From Atopomonas hussainii (GTDB lineage: Bacteria; Pseudomonadota; Gammaproteobacteria; Pseudomonadales; Pseudomonadaceae): a stretch of DNA of 64,000 bases. The translations under genes were made by a program, and so were the position numbers. The notes beneath the pieces are model-generated. The model was not told where the DNA came from, did not search any database, and saw only the letters and a list, made by a program, of their open reading frames with translations. Each line of letters opens with the position of its first letter. The first letter of the stretch is position 1. Positions 1-8,198 of the stretch are shown here, piece by piece. The DNA is taken from NCBI RefSeq assembly GCF_900109735.1, contig NZ_FOAS01000006.1:1-64000 (forward strand), in the 5' to 3' direction.

Positions 1-91
1 ACCTAACAAGTCGCTCAAGCGGACACGGCAAAAGCATGCTTTTGCCGTTCCCTCGGCAGAGCCTCGGTGCCGCTTAGCTCCCTCATTATAT
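1..91 (+). repeat. attC site 1 (degenerate, left edge of window)
   Basis: The site opens with the R'' core ACCTAAC and has a central CAAAAGC/GCTTTTG hairpin. It differs in sequence from the other sites of the array. Its right core reads ATTATAT where an intact core would read GTTATAT, the complement of the R'' core of the next site (417-423). The conserved G at the cleavage point is therefore lost, and this junction is probably inactive. It belongs to a cassette that lies to the left of the window. Confidence 0.7.
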
Positions 92-413
92 GCCTGTATC
101 GACAATGAAGCAGAAACTGAAAATCATATTCACCGCCCTAGGATTTATCGCTTTCTTTTTTGCAGGAGCATTCTGGCAAAAGTGGCAATTACTTGAGTCT
201 GGCGTCTTCAAGCTAACAAAGCCTCTAAAATTACAAGCATCTCCAGACACAACAGGCACACTGCCCGCCGGCACAACTCTTTATAAATACGCAAGCGCCG
301 GCGAAATAGAAACTTTTGTGATTTTCCTGCAAACAAAAAATCTAGGCTTACTGAAGCCACATAATTTCGATAACCAACTTACAGTTAACCCTATTGATGG
401 ATATCTTGAGTAA
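90..413 (+). CDS. Cassette 1 small membrane-anchored protein
   Basis: I do not recognise this 107-residue protein. It has one N-terminal hydrophobic segment (about residues 10-27 of the long form), followed by a short soluble part, so it is probably anchored in the inner membrane facing the periplasm. The ATG at 90 lies on the recombination junction; the in-frame ATG at 105, just before the basic MKQKLK start of the membrane segment, is an equally good start. The gene is AT-rich compared with the nos genes and fills most of its cassette, ending just before the next attC site. It has no promoter of its own that I can see, as usual for cassette genes. Confidence 0.6.
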   Translation: MPVSTMKQKLKIIFTALGFIAFFFAGAFWQKWQLLESGVFKLTKPLKLQASPDTTGTLPAGTTLYKYASAGEIETFVIFLQTKNLGLLKPHNFDNQLTVNPIDGYLE

Positions 414-416
414 GGC

Positions 417-504
417 ATATAACAATGCGCTCAACGCCGCTCACTTCGTTCGCTGGACGTCCAAAAGCTACGCTTTTGGCCGCCCGTTAGCTTAATCGTT
501 AGGT
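417..504 (+). repeat. attC site 2 (type A)
   Basis: R'' core ATATAAC at 417-423 and R' core GTTAGGT at 498-504, with a central CCAAAAGC/GCTTTTGG hairpin. The R'' core is complementary to the start of the cassette that begins at about 86, which defines cassette 1. This is the 'AATGCGCTCAACGCC' sub-type shared with sites 3, 6 and 9. Confidence 0.9.
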
Positions 505-514
505 GCTAGCAATC

Positions 515-979
515 ATGAATATCGAGCAAGCATCAGCACTTTATTATTTCCAGCTGATCACAAACGAAGAGCTGACTGATGTTGCGATGCAAGCGCTTCT
601 TAATGGAGTAGAATCCGAGTGCTTGACCTCACTAGCATTTGAGACAGAAAAAATAATGTCAACTGTCGGGCCATTGTTTGAAGCCTGCCTTAAAGAGCTA
701 GGGTTACACGAAAAAACTCGAGAAAGTCACAGCATTGAAGCTGCAAAATACTACGCAAAAAGCTTCTTAGCTGGAGATCTCAGTGTCGATGCTTTTGGCT
801 ACAAAGTAGGCTTAATATCCAACTACAAATCAGCACCAGAAATACTTAAAGAAATATGCAAAAATGCAGTCTGGCATGATGAGTGCGCTACGGAATATGG
901 GTATCCCGAAGGCTTTATGGCAACAAGAAAAGAGTGTGAAGAACAAATCACCAAATTAGCCAAGAGGTTATGCACCTAA
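515..979 (+). CDS. Cassette 2 hypothetical protein
   Basis: A 154-residue soluble, mostly helical and acidic protein that I do not recognise. The ATG at 515 (MNIEQ) is preferred to the GTG at 503, which lies inside the attC core. The TAA stop (977-979) lies inside the ACCTAAC R'' core of the following site, the compact organisation typical of integron cassettes. It contains several cysteines in its C-terminal third and no signal peptide. AT-rich base composition differs from the neighbouring denitrification genes. Confidence 0.65.
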   Translation: MNIEQASALYYFQLITNEELTDVAMQALLNGVESECLTSLAFETEKIMSTVGPLFEACLKELGLHEKTRESHSIEAAKYYAKSFLAGDLSVDAFGYKVGLISNYKSAPEILKEICKNAVWHDECATEYGYPEGFMATRKECEEQITKLAKRLCT

Positions 980-1061
980 CAATGCGCTCAACGCCGCTCA
1001 CTTCGTTCGCTGGACAGCCAAAAGCTACGCTTTTGTCTGCCCGTTAGCTTAATCGTTAGAG
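974..1061 (+). repeat. attC site 3 (type A)
   Basis: R'' core ACCTAAC at 974-980 pairs with the GTTAGGT that starts cassette 2. The R' core GTTAGAG is at 1055-1061. The body is nearly identical to sites 2, 6 and 9. Confidence 0.9.
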
Positions 1062-1067
1062 CCATAC

Positions 1068-1343
1068 ATGCATCCGAAAAACCTGAAGCCGTGGCTTATT
1101 ACATCGTTTCTAGCGCTGTCAGTGCGATTTTGTGCTGGCCTTTATTACCTGTATATAGGCTGCCCAAGAATCTTGGGGGAGTGCTATAAAGAAGGTGCTA
1201 GCGCCGTATCTTGGCCAATAACAATTTCCGCGCTAGCATTTTATATATCAGCATTGGCGGTCATTTCCATTTTAACAACAAGAGTTCTAAAGTTATTAAT
1301 CCGCCTTGCCAAACAGAAATTTTCCGCGAACAGCTCTAACTAG
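1068..1343 (+). CDS. Cassette 3 small membrane protein
   Basis: A 91-residue protein with two predicted membrane segments (about residues 11-30 and 48-70) and a basic C-terminal tail rich in Lys and Arg. I do not recognise the family. The two cysteines in the loop between the helices (CPRILGEC) could form a disulfide if that loop is periplasmic. The stop (1341-1343) lies inside the next attC site. Confidence 0.6.
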   Translation: MHPKNLKPWLITSFLALSVRFCAGLYYLYIGCPRILGECYKEGASAVSWPITISALAFYISALAVISILTTRVLKLLIRLAKQKFSANSSN

Positions 1344-1421
1344 TGGTTCAAGTCGTTCGCTTCGCTCACTGGGACGTCCAAAAGCTGCGCTTTTGGCCGC
1401 CCCTTAACCAAACGTTAGGCC
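1334..1421 (+). repeat. attC site 4 (type B)
   Basis: R'' core CTCTAAC at 1334-1340 is the complement of the GTTAGAG that opens cassette 3; R' core GTTAGGC ends near 1421. This is the second sub-type (AGTGGTTCAAGTCGTTCGC), shared with sites 5, 7 and 8. TGGTTCAAG and CTTAACCA are the L''/L' arms, with the usual unpaired G. Confidence 0.9.
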
Positions 1422-1428
1422 TAAAGTC

Positions 1429-1704
1429 ATGACGAACTACTCGCAACTACTTAAAAGCAGCGCAGAAGAAGTTCGTAAATTTGCTGCCACATCCCCTGAA
1501 GTCATACATCATGACCCTACATGGATTGAGTCTCTTGCAGTCCGAATTGAGGCAGCAAGTCTGCTGACTGAAATCGAGACTCAAATAAGAGCCATAGATG
1601 CAATCGCGTACTCACTAAGAGACTCTGGCCCTGAGAGCGAGAAACTATCGCCATCATTTGCAAAAGCGTTAGATGCACTGCAGAGAAGCAAAAAGAGAAA
1701 ATGA
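1429..1704 (+). CDS. Cassette 4 small helical protein
   Basis: A 91-residue cytoplasmic protein without signal peptide or membrane segment, probably mainly alpha-helical, with a basic C-terminus (SKKRK). The family is not recognised. It is the only gene of its cassette and stops about 20 bases before the next attC site. Confidence 0.6.
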   Translation: MTNYSQLLKSSAEEVRKFAATSPEVIHHDPTWIESLAVRIEAASLLTEIETQIRAIDAIAYSLRDSGPESEKLSPSFAKALDALQRSKKRK

Positions 1705-1724
1705 CCTTCGCATACCGGACAGCG

Positions 1725-1811
1725 GCCTAACAAATGGTTCAAGTCGTTCGCTTCGCTCACTGGGACGTCTAAAAGCTGCGCTTTTAGCCGCCCCTTAACC
1801 AAACGTTAGGT
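1725..1811 (+). repeat. attC site 5 (type B)
   Basis: R'' core GCCTAAC at 1725-1731, complementary to the GTTAGGC opening cassette 4; R' core GTTAGGT at 1805-1811. The centre carries TCTAAAAGC/GCTTTTAGC, a compensated change (C to T opposite G to A) relative to the other sites, so the hairpin stem is preserved. Confidence 0.9.
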
Positions 1812-1818
1812 GCCAATT

Positions 1819-2109
1819 ATGGTTCTCGGCTATCTACAACGAAAACGTCATAACTTAATCGAGTGGTGGCATGCTCCTATAACCCGAAAAGATAGAACTC
1901 TAGGCGCCGTCGTAGGTGGCTTCGGCTGCTTTTGGATTGGCGTGCTTGGTAGGCTATTGCTAGGCCCAATGCCTGTATCGCTTAGTACCATCGGTTGGTG
2001 GGCGCTTTGTTCAGTCATCGCTGGAGTTTTCCTTGGCATAGTATTCCCAAAAGCCACCCTTTGCGTTTGCTATCCATTTTCCACATTTGGCGGTGGAGTT
2101 GGCACCTAA
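1819..2109 (+). CDS. Cassette 5 small membrane protein
   Basis: A 96-residue protein with a charged N-terminus followed by two hydrophobic segments (about residues 27-47 and 55-73), so probably an inner-membrane protein. Start at ATG 1819; the GTG at 1810 lies within the attC core and is less likely. The TAA stop overlaps the next R'' core. It is glycine-rich around the first helix (GGFGCFWIG). No family assigned. Confidence 0.6.
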   Translation: MVLGYLQRKRHNLIEWWHAPITRKDRTLGAVVGGFGCFWIGVLGRLLLGPMPVSLSTIGWWALCSVIAGVFLGIVFPKATLCVCYPFSTFGGGVGT

Positions 2110-2191
2110 CAATGCGCTCAACGCCGCTCACTTCGTTCGCTGGACGTCCAAAAGCTGCGCTTTTGGCCGCCCGTTAGCTTAATCGTTAGGC
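2104..2191 (+). repeat. attC site 6 (type A)
   Basis: R'' core ACCTAAC at 2104-2110 and R' core GTTAGGC at 2185-2191, with the same body as sites 2, 3 and 9. Confidence 0.9.
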
Positions 2192-2216
2192 GAAGATAAA
2201 CATCTAGGAGGACAAT

Positions 2217-2612
2217 ATGTGGCCACGTAACTTATATACCGGACCTGGTGGCGGCTTATACACCGGCCCGGGCGGTGGAATGTACACCGGCCCTGGTGGT
2301 GGCGCATACACTGGTCCTGGCGGCGGAATGTACTCTGGCCCTGGAGGCGGAATGTATACAGGGCCAGGAGGAGGCTTATACACGGGCCCAGGCGGTGGAC
2401 TTTATACCGGCCCGGGCGGCGGCGCATATACTGGCCCCGGTGGAGGTTTATACACAGGGCCTGGTGGTGGACTTTATACCGGCCCAGGCGGTGGCATGTA
2501 CACAGGCCCCGGTGAATATATGAGCAACATTCCACCGTGGCATATTTTTGCCAAGTATTTAGCCCAAATCGGAATGAAGAACGAAGCTCAATTTATTCTC
2601 TCTCAACTTTGA
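2217..2612 (+). CDS. Cassette 6 octapeptide-repeat protein (YTGPGGG)n
   Basis: A 131-residue protein. After a five-residue leader it has twelve tandem octapeptides of the form [LMA]-Y-[TS]-G-P-G-G-G (the last one is cut after GPG), then a unique tail of about 35 residues (PPWHIFAKYL... to the end) that looks helical. There is no signal peptide. The start is clear: a strong AGGAGG ribosome site lies at 2206-2211, four or five bases before ATG 2217. The DNA copies differ mainly at wobble positions while the peptide is almost constant, which argues that the protein sequence is selected. The GPGGX pattern recalls flagelliform silk and other glycine-rich structural repeats. That comparison is only an analogy; function is unknown. 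Confidence 0.75.
   Translation: MWPRNLYTGPGGGLYTGPGGGMYTGPGGGAYTGPGGGMYSGPGGGMYTGPGGGLYTGPGGGLYTGPGGGAYTGPGGGLYTGPGGGLYTGPGGGMYTGPGEYMSNIPPWHIFAKYLAQIGMKNEAQFILSQL
2222..2520 (+). repeat. 24-bp coding tandem repeat, about 12 units
   Basis: Each 24-bp unit encodes one [LMA]Y[TS]GPGGG octapeptide. Codons for Gly, Pro, Thr and Tyr are used interchangeably from unit to unit (for example CCG, CCC, CCT and CCA for the same Pro), so the repeat is clear as protein but degenerate as DNA. It is therefore not a recent slippage product. Confidence 0.85.
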
Positions 2613-2617
2613 TAAAC

Positions 2618-2704
2618 GCCTAACAAGTGATTCAAGCCGTTCGCTTCGCTCACTGGGGCGTCCAAAAGCTGCGCTTTTGGACGCCCCTTAACCAAACGTT
2701 AGGG
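2618..2704 (+). repeat. attC site 7 (type B)
   Basis: R'' core GCCTAAC at 2618-2624, complementary to the start of cassette 6 (GTTAGGC); R' core GTTAGGG at 2698-2704. Confidence 0.9.
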
Positions 2705-2708
2705 AAAC

Positions 2709-3203
2709 ATGATCAAAGCCATCGCTTTTGCAATATTTATTGGTGTCTCTATGCACTCAAATGCAAATAAAATATTTATTCATTCTCTCAACCCCGTTTC
2801 TAATCGACTCGCCATACTAGAAGACAATGAGAGTATTGCTTTTCTTTATCTAACAGAAGCCGGAACACAGCGCCCCATCAAAGATGCTGTTGCATATTCT
2901 CGCAAGCCTCCAGCTCTGAAGAAAGTCGATTGGGAAAAAATCGAACAGACGGGAGATACTCCGTTATTGTAAAAAGATATTGCAAGTGCGGCGACAGTTA
3001 TTACAAATCCGTCAGAGGCTGAATTTTCTTTTAAATGGTCACCTGACGGTAACGCCGTAGCACTACTCAGAAACGGAGAACCAATTGCATTTGCTTCAGC
3101 TTCGGAAAAATATGGTTTTTCTAAAGCCATATCAAAATCCAGCCCACTCGCAAATGCTTGGAATCAAGGCCTTTATGAAATTACATTTGGAGAGCAACCC
3201 TAA
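2709..3203 (+). pseudogene. Cassette 7 secreted protein gene split by in-frame TAA
   Basis: The reading frame from ATG 2709 encodes an N-terminal signal-like segment (MIKAIAFAIFIGVSMHS) and runs to a TAA at 2970-2972. Beyond that single codon the same frame stays open, without any frameshift, for 76 more codons with sensible content (SFKWSPDGNAVALLRNGE and so on). It ends in a TAA at 3201-3203 that sits inside the CCCTAAC core of the next attC site, exactly where intact cassette genes here stop. The natural reading is a 164-residue ancestral protein with one nonsense mutation. Readthrough is a less likely alternative. As it stands, an 87-residue N-terminal fragment would be made. Family unknown. 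Confidence 0.75.
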
Positions 3204-3284
3204 CAAGTGGTTCAAGTCGTTCGCTTCGCTCACTGGGACGTCCAAAAGCTGCGCTTTTGTCCGCCCCTTAACCAAACGTTAGAA
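3198..3284 (+). repeat. attC site 8 (type B)
   Basis: R'' core CCCTAAC at 3198-3204 is complementary to the GTTAGGG that opens cassette 7; R' core GTTAGAA at 3278-3284. Confidence 0.9.
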
Positions 3285-3293
3285 CCCAAAGCA

Positions 3294-3668
3294 ATGAATG
3301 CGCCGCCTGAATTAGCCTCTGCATATCTCATTCACTACCGAAGCAAGGATGACGCGCTCGCTTGGGCGTGGGATGCCGTCGATAGCGCAATGCACAATCT
3401 AGAGCATGGTGTATCTCTTTGCTTGGCTCTAATTGAAGCAGCTACAAACGACACAGAAATAGCTTATGTCGCTTCAGGGCCTTTAGAGGATCTACTTACA
3501 AGGGTTGGATGCGATGCGGCTGAAGCACTAGAGGCACCCGCTAGACGTTCATCTAAAGTACGTCTGGCTTTATCATGCGTCTGGTTAAGCCCCAAGGCTT
3601 CTGCTTACAAAAAGTGGTATAGCCTTACTCAGCAGTACGCATACAAAAACCAAGGTGTTGGGTTCTAA
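3294..3668 (+). CDS. Cassette 8 DUF6869-like protein
   Basis: A 124-residue soluble protein starting at ATG 3294; longer upstream frames run through the attC site and are rejected. The order W-x-A...GPLEDLL...A..A..SSKVR.AL..VW resembles the DUF6869 family of small proteins of unknown function. The assignment is from memory of the pattern and moderate at best. No signal peptide or membrane segment. The TAA stop lies in the next attC core. This is the last cassette before the nos operon. Confidence 0.6.
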   Translation: MNAPPELASAYLIHYRSKDDALAWAWDAVDSAMHNLEHGVSLCLALIEAATNDTEIAYVASGPLEDLLTRVGCDAAEALEAPARRSSKVRLALSCVWLSPKASAYKKWYSLTQQYAYKNQGVGF

Positions 3669-3750
3669 CAATGCGCTCAACGCCGCTCACTTCGTGAGCT
3701 GGACGTCCAAAAGCTGCGCTTTTGGACGTCCGTTAGCTTAATCGTTAGGG
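3663..3750 (+). repeat. attC site 9 (type A), distal end of array
   Basis: R'' core TTCTAAC at 3663-3669 is complementary to the GTTAGAA opening cassette 8; R' core GTTAGGG at 3744-3750. The loop carries TTCGTGAGC where the other type A sites have TTCGTTCGC. No further CCCTAAC core follows, so the array ends here and chromosomal DNA begins. Confidence 0.88.
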
Positions 3751-4081
3751 CGCTTCAAATAATGATCGGAAACCACACCGCCACTACGACACCACACGCC
3801 GCTTTTCAGTGCGCGGTTTTGTCGTTAGCTTTGGCGTTTAGCTCAATCTCCGCGGCGCCGCTTGTAGGTTCGCCGGCGGGTTATTTGCGGTAAGCATCGG
3901 AAGGTTTTGACAGTATGGATCGAGTTTAATAACAGCACAAACAAGCACTACATATATATTTCCTCACCAAATACCCACCCCCGTCATATCCAGAAATAAT
4001 TCTTACTTGACCTGAGTCAAATTGTCGCAGCCTGAAGGCGTGAAACCATGGCGGCACATTCACTGACTTAGGGGCGCCGTC
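3751..4081. other. Array-chromosome junction and nosR leader
   Basis: No gene is visible. The first ~150 bases after the last attC core are GC-rich and contain a CGTTAGC that looks like a stray attC-like core but has no partner. The last ~75 bases hold the Dnr/Anr box of nosR. Confidence 0.6.
4007..4020 (+). promoter_or_regulatory. Dnr/Anr (FNR-type) box of nosR
   Basis: TTGAC-CTGA-GTCAA is a perfect 5+5 palindrome matching the FNR-family half-site spacing. It lies 61 bases before the nosR start, so the whole nosRZDFYL-tatE run can be driven from here; no second box lies before nosZ. Confidence 0.85.
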
Positions 4082-6241
4082 ATGCGGGGCGTTCAGCCAA
4101 GGACATTCGGCAAGCAGCTTTTGGCTGTGTTGGGCCTGCTGTGGTTGCTGCTTTGTAGTGCAGCACAGGCCGACCAACAGGCTCTGATCAGCCAGCGCAT
4201 TAAAGCCACCTTCCCCGCGTACACCCAGCTCAGCGCTGCTGAGGGCGAGTTTGCCGTGCAGCGCATTCTGCAAGGCGACACCCTGCTGGGTTTTGCCTTT
4301 GAAAGCCGCAACGTGCTGGATTTGCCGGCCTATTCTGGCAAGCCGATTAACATGCTAGTGCTGCTTGATACGCAAGGCGTGATCCAAGATGCCTATGTGC
4401 TAGAGCACCACGAGCCGATTCTGCTCACCGGCATTCCAGAGTCCAAGCTGCACGATTTCTCGGCCAAGTTTGCCGGCATTCATGTTAATCAGCGCGTGGT
4501 AGTGGGTCGTTCTAGCGACCCGAACGCGGTGACCATCGATGCCGTTACTGGCGCCACCGTCACGGTGATGGTGCTGAATGAAACCGTCATGCGCGCAGCG
4601 CATAAAGTTGCCGTAAGCCTTGAGCTGGTTAGCGCAATAGCCAGCCAAACCAGCCGCCCGGCGAGCATTAAAACCGACCTGTATGAAGCCAGTGACTGGG
4701 CCACCCTCACCGGCAATGGCGCGGTGCGTCGCCTGTTGCTCACCCGTGGCCAAGTGGATGATGCGTTTGCCGGTAGCCCTGCCGAAGACATCGACAAAAG
4801 CGCACCCGATCAGCGTGGCGACAGCTTTATTGATCTCTACGCTGCGCACTTAAACGCGCCCAGCATTGGCCGCAACTTGCTGGGCGATATCGGCTACCGC
4901 GCCTTGATGGGCGAGCTGCAAGACGGCGAGCACGCCATTGCTGTGCTGGGTAACGGCTATTCGTTTAAAGGCTCGGGCTATGTGCGCGGCGGCATCTTCG
5001 ACCGCATTCAGCTGCGCCAGCACAGCGAGACCATTAGTTTTCGCGATTTGGACTACCAGCGCCTGTACGACATCACCGCGCAAGGTGCGCCAGCGTTGGA
5101 AGAAATGGCGATCTTTATCGTCCGCGACAAGCACCATTTCGACCCCGGCGCACCGTGGAGCCTCGAGCTGCTGGTACGCCGCCAAACTGGCCCCACCAGC
5201 GGCGAGTTCGTCAGTTTCGAGCTGGGTTATCAGATTCCCGAAAACTATATCGACCGCCCGCTGCCCACCGCTGCTGAGCTGGCCGCTGCCGAAGAAGCCG
5301 CGCGGCCTATGTGGCTGAATATCTGGTATCAGCGCAGCTTCCAGATCGGTGTGCTCGCCTTCGCCTTAGGCCTGTTGACCGTCATCATGTTCTGGCAGGA
5401 CAAGTTCACCGCCTACCCCAACTTCTTGCATTGGCTGCGCCGTGGCTACCTGACCTTTACCGTGGTGTTTATCGGTTGGTACGCCTTGGGCCAGCTATCG
5501 GTGGTCAACGTGCTGACCTTCACCCACGCGGTGATGCAAGAGTTCCGCTGGGAGCTGTTCCTCTCCGACCCGATGATTTTCATCCTCTGGACCTTCACCG
5601 CCGCGAGCATTTTGCTTTGGGGCCGTGGCGTGTTTTGCGGCTGGCTGTGCCCCTTTGGCGCCCTGCAAGAGCTGATCAACGAAGCCGCGCGCAAGCTGAA
5701 GATTCGCCAGTTCGAGCTGCCCTTTGCCGTGCACGAGCGCCTGTGGGCGGTGAAGTACATCATCTTGCTGGGCCTGTTTGGCCTGTCGCTGGACTCCCTC
5801 GCCACCGCCGAACGCTTTGCCGAAGTCGAGCCGTTTAAAACCTCCATCACTTTGTTCTTCCAGCGTGAATGGTGGTTTGTGCTCTACGCCGTGTTCCTGC
5901 TGGTGATCAACATCTTCACCCGCAAGGTCTACTGCCGCTACGTGTGCCCGCTGGGCGCGGCGCTGGCCATCCCCAGCAAATTCCGCCTGTTCGACTGGCT
6001 CAAGCGCCGCAGCGAATGCGGCAGCCCGTGCCAGCTGTGCGCCAAAGAATGTGAGATTCAGGCCATTCACCCCAATGGCCAGATCAATGCCAACGAGTGC
6101 CACTACTGCCTCGATTGCCAGATGACCTATCACAACGAAAACAAGTGCCCGCCGTTGATTTTGAAGCACAAGCGCAGGAAGCGCGCGGCTGCGGAAGGCG
6201 CTAACCCCGAGCTGATCCCTGCCACCACTCTCGATACCTAA
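4082..6241 (+). CDS. nosR: NosR, flavo-iron-sulfur protein for N2O respiration
   Basis: This polytopic membrane protein of 719 residues is required for nos gene expression and for electron supply to, and activity of, NosZ. An N-terminal signal/anchor (about residues 10-30) precedes a periplasmic FMN-binding domain with the motif DAVTGATVT; Thr159 is the expected covalent flavin site. Several membrane helices follow (from about residue 415). The two CX3CP motifs are present (CGWLCPFGA and CRYVCPLGA). The C-terminal cytoplasmic part carries ferredoxin-like cysteines (CQLCAKECE and CHYCLDCQ). Length and domain order are normal for the family. It is the first gene of the nos operon, 37 bases before nosZ. 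Confidence 0.95.
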   Translation: MRGVQPRTFGKQLLAVLGLLWLLLCSAAQADQQALISQRIKATFPAYTQLSAAEGEFAVQRILQGDTLLGFAFESRNVLDLPAYSGKPINMLVLLDTQGVIQDAYVLEHHEPILLTGIPESKLHDFSAKFAGIHVNQRVVVGRSSDPNAVTIDAVTGATVTVMVLNETVMRAAHKVAVSLELVSAIASQTSRPASIKTDLYEASDWATLTGNGAVRRLLLTRGQVDDAFAGSPAEDIDKSAPDQRGDSFIDLYAAHLNAPSIGRNLLGDIGYRALMGELQDGEHAIAVLGNGYSFKGSGYVRGGIFDRIQLRQHSETISFRDLDYQRLYDITAQGAPALEEMAIFIVRDKHHFDPGAPWSLELLVRRQTGPTSGEFVSFELGYQIPENYIDRPLPTAAELAAAEEAARPMWLNIWYQRSFQIGVLAFALGLLTVIMFWQDKFTAYPNFLHWLRRGYLTFTVVFIGWYALGQLSVVNVLTFTHAVMQEFRWELFLSDPMIFILWTFTAASILLWGRGVFCGWLCPFGALQELINEAARKLKIRQFELPFAVHERLWAVKYIILLGLFGLSLDSLATAERFAEVEPFKTSITLFFQREWWFVLYAVFLLVINIFTRKVYCRYVCPLGAALAIPSKFRLFDWLKRRSECGSPCQLCAKECEIQAIHPNGQINANECHYCLDCQMTYHNENKCPPLILKHKRRKRAAAEGANPELIPATTLDT

Positions 6242-6278
6242 TACCGCTGTAACTGCGTCCCTATCTAGGAGAACTGCC

Positions 6279-8198
6279 ATGAGCGACAAGAACAAAACCC
6301 CACCCTCTGAAAGCGCCCTACCCAGCCTTAGCCGCCGTGGCTTTTTAGGTGCTACCGCGATCACTGGCGCGGCCGGTTTAGCCGGCGCGGCAGGCTTAGG
6401 CTCGGCGGTAATGAGCCGCGAAAGCTGGGCCGCTGCCGTTAACGAAGCGCGCAACAACGCCCACGTCGCCCCCGGCGAGCTGGATGAGTATTACGGCTTC
6501 TGGAGTGGCGGCCACAGCGGCGAAGTACGCGTGCTGGGCATTCCCTCCATGCGCGAGCTGATGCGGATTCCGGTGTTTAACACCGACTCGGCCTCTGGTT
6601 GGGGCATCACCGATGAAAGTAAGCGCATCATGGGCGAGAGCGCCAAGTTCAAGAACGGCGACAGTCACCACCCGCACATCTCCATGACCGACGGCCGCTA
6701 CGACGGCAAGTACCTGTTCATTAACGACAAAGCCAACACCCGTGTGGCGCGTATTCGTTTGGACATCATGAAGTGCGACAAGATGATCACCGTGCCCAAC
6801 GTGCAGGCCATTCACGGCTTGCGCCTGCAAAAGGTGCCGTACACCAAGTATGTGTTCGCTAACGGCGAGTTCATCATTCCGCAGCCCAACGACGGCACCA
6901 ACCTCGACGTCATGTCCGGCGAGCGTTTCACCATGTTCAACGCCATCGACGCCGAGAAGATGGAGATGGCCTTCCAAGTGATTGTCGACGGCAACCTCGA
7001 CAACACCGACGCCGACTACACCGGCAAATACGCCTGCGCCACCTGCTACAACTCCGAAGGCGCGGTGGATTTGGGCGGCATGATGCGCGCAGAGCGCGAC
7101 TGGGCCGTGGTGTTTAACATCCCACGCATCGAAGCAGCGATTAAAGCCGGCAAGTTCACCACCATTGGCGACTCCAAAGTGCCGGTGGTCGATGGCCGTA
7201 AGAAAGGCGGCAAAGACAGCGAGTTCACCCGCTACATTCCGGTGCCGAAGAACCCGCATGGCCTGAACACTTCGCCCGATGGCAAGTACTTCATCGCCAA
7301 CGGCAAGCTGTCGCCCACGGTGTCGGTGATTGCTATCGACAAGCTCGACGACCTGTTTGCCGACAAGATCAAAGACCCGCGCGGCGTGATCGTGGCCGAG
7401 CCGGAGCTGGGCTTAGGGCCACTGCACACCACCTTCGATGGCCGTGGTTTTGGTTACACCACCCTGTTCCTCGACAGCCAAGTGGTGAAGTGGGACATCG
7501 ACGCCGCCATCCGCGCCTACAACGGCGAGAAGGTCAACTACATCAAGCAGAAGCTCGATGTGCAGTATCAGCCGGGCCACAACCATGCCTCGCTGACCGA
7601 ATCGCGCGATGCCGACGGCAAGTGGTTGGTGGTGCTGTGTAAGTTCTCTAAAGACCGCTTCCTGCTCACCGGCCCGCTGCACGCCGAGAACGATCAGCTG
7701 ATCGACATCTCCGGCGATGAAATGAAGCTGGTGCACGACGGCCCCACCTACGCCGAACCGCACGACTGTATTTTGGCCCACCGCAGCCAGATCAAGCCGA
7801 TCAAGATCTGGAAGCGCGACGACCCCTACTTTGCCGACACCGTGGCCATCGCCAAGAAAGACGGCATCAAGCTGGAGGAAGACAACAAGATCATCCGCGA
7901 CGGCAACAAAGTGCGCGTGTACATGACCTCGTTGGCACCGTCCTTCGGCGTGCAGGAAATTCGCGTTAAGCAAGGCAGCGAAGTCACCGTGACCATCACC
8001 AACCTCGACATGATCGAAGACGTGACCCACGGCTTCTGCTTGGTCAACCACGGTGTGAGCATGGAGATCAGCCCGCAGCAGACCTCATCCGTCACCTTTA
8101 CCGCCGACAAGCCCGGCGTGCATTGGTACTACTGCAACTGGTTCTGCCACGCGCTGCACATGGAAATGGTCGGCCGCTTGATTGTGGAGCCCGCCTAA
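6279..8198 (+). CDS. nosZ: Nitrous oxide reductase (clade I, Tat-exported)
   Basis: NosZ reduces N2O to N2 in the periplasm as the last step of denitrification. The 639-residue precursor starts after an AGGAGA ribosome site and has a twin-arginine signal (SRRGFLG, Arg19-Arg20), which marks the clade I enzyme. A seven-bladed propeller that carries the CuZ histidines fills most of the chain. The C-terminal cupredoxin domain ends with the CuA ligands Cys619, Trp621, Cys623, His627 and Met630. The TAA stop overlaps the nosD start. Its codon usage is strongly biased, as expected for a highly expressed gene. Confidence 0.98.
   Translation: MSDKNKTPPSESALPSLSRRGFLGATAITGAAGLAGAAGLGSAVMSRESWAAAVNEARNNAHVAPGELDEYYGFWSGGHSGEVRVLGIPSMRELMRIPVFNTDSASGWGITDESKRIMGESAKFKNGDSHHPHISMTDGRYDGKYLFINDKANTRVARIRLDIMKCDKMITVPNVQAIHGLRLQKVPYTKYVFANGEFIIPQPNDGTNLDVMSGERFTMFNAIDAEKMEMAFQVIVDGNLDNTDADYTGKYACATCYNSEGAVDLGGMMRAERDWAVVFNIPRIEAAIKAGKFTTIGDSKVPVVDGRKKGGKDSEFTRYIPVPKNPHGLNTSPDGKYFIANGKLSPTVSVIAIDKLDDLFADKIKDPRGVIVAEPELGLGPLHTTFDGRGFGYTTLFLDSQVVKWDIDAAIRAYNGEKVNYIKQKLDVQYQPGHNHASLTESRDADGKWLVVLCKFSKDRFLLTGPLHAENDQLIDISGDEMKLVHDGPTYAEPHDCILAHRSQIKPIKIWKRDDPYFADTVAIAKKDGIKLEEDNKIIRDGNKVRVYMTSLAPSFGVQEIRVKQGSEVTVTITNLDMIEDVTHGFCLVNHGVSMEISPQQTSSVTFTADKPGVHWYYCNWFCHALHMEMVGRLIVEPA

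Noticed and set aside
2248-2523. Alternative frame through the octapeptide repeat, and a CRISPR-like reading of the 24-bp repeat
   Set aside because: The units are contiguous without spacers, so it is not CRISPR. The alternative frame lacks a ribosome site, while the YTGPGGG frame has a strong one.
1-3750. Integron integrase gene
   Set aside because: No reading frame on either strand resembles a tyrosine recombinase; by cassette orientation it should lie left of the window.
3751-3900. Further attC site or attI after the last cassette
   Set aside because: A lone CGTTAGC is present, but no CCCTAAC core or pairable arms follow, so no complete site is supported.
5495-6457. Long open frame on - opposite nosR/nosZ (320 codons)
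   Set aside because: Antisense to nosR and the start of nosZ, which are certain. The Ala/Val/Gln-rich content is a by-product of codon bias.
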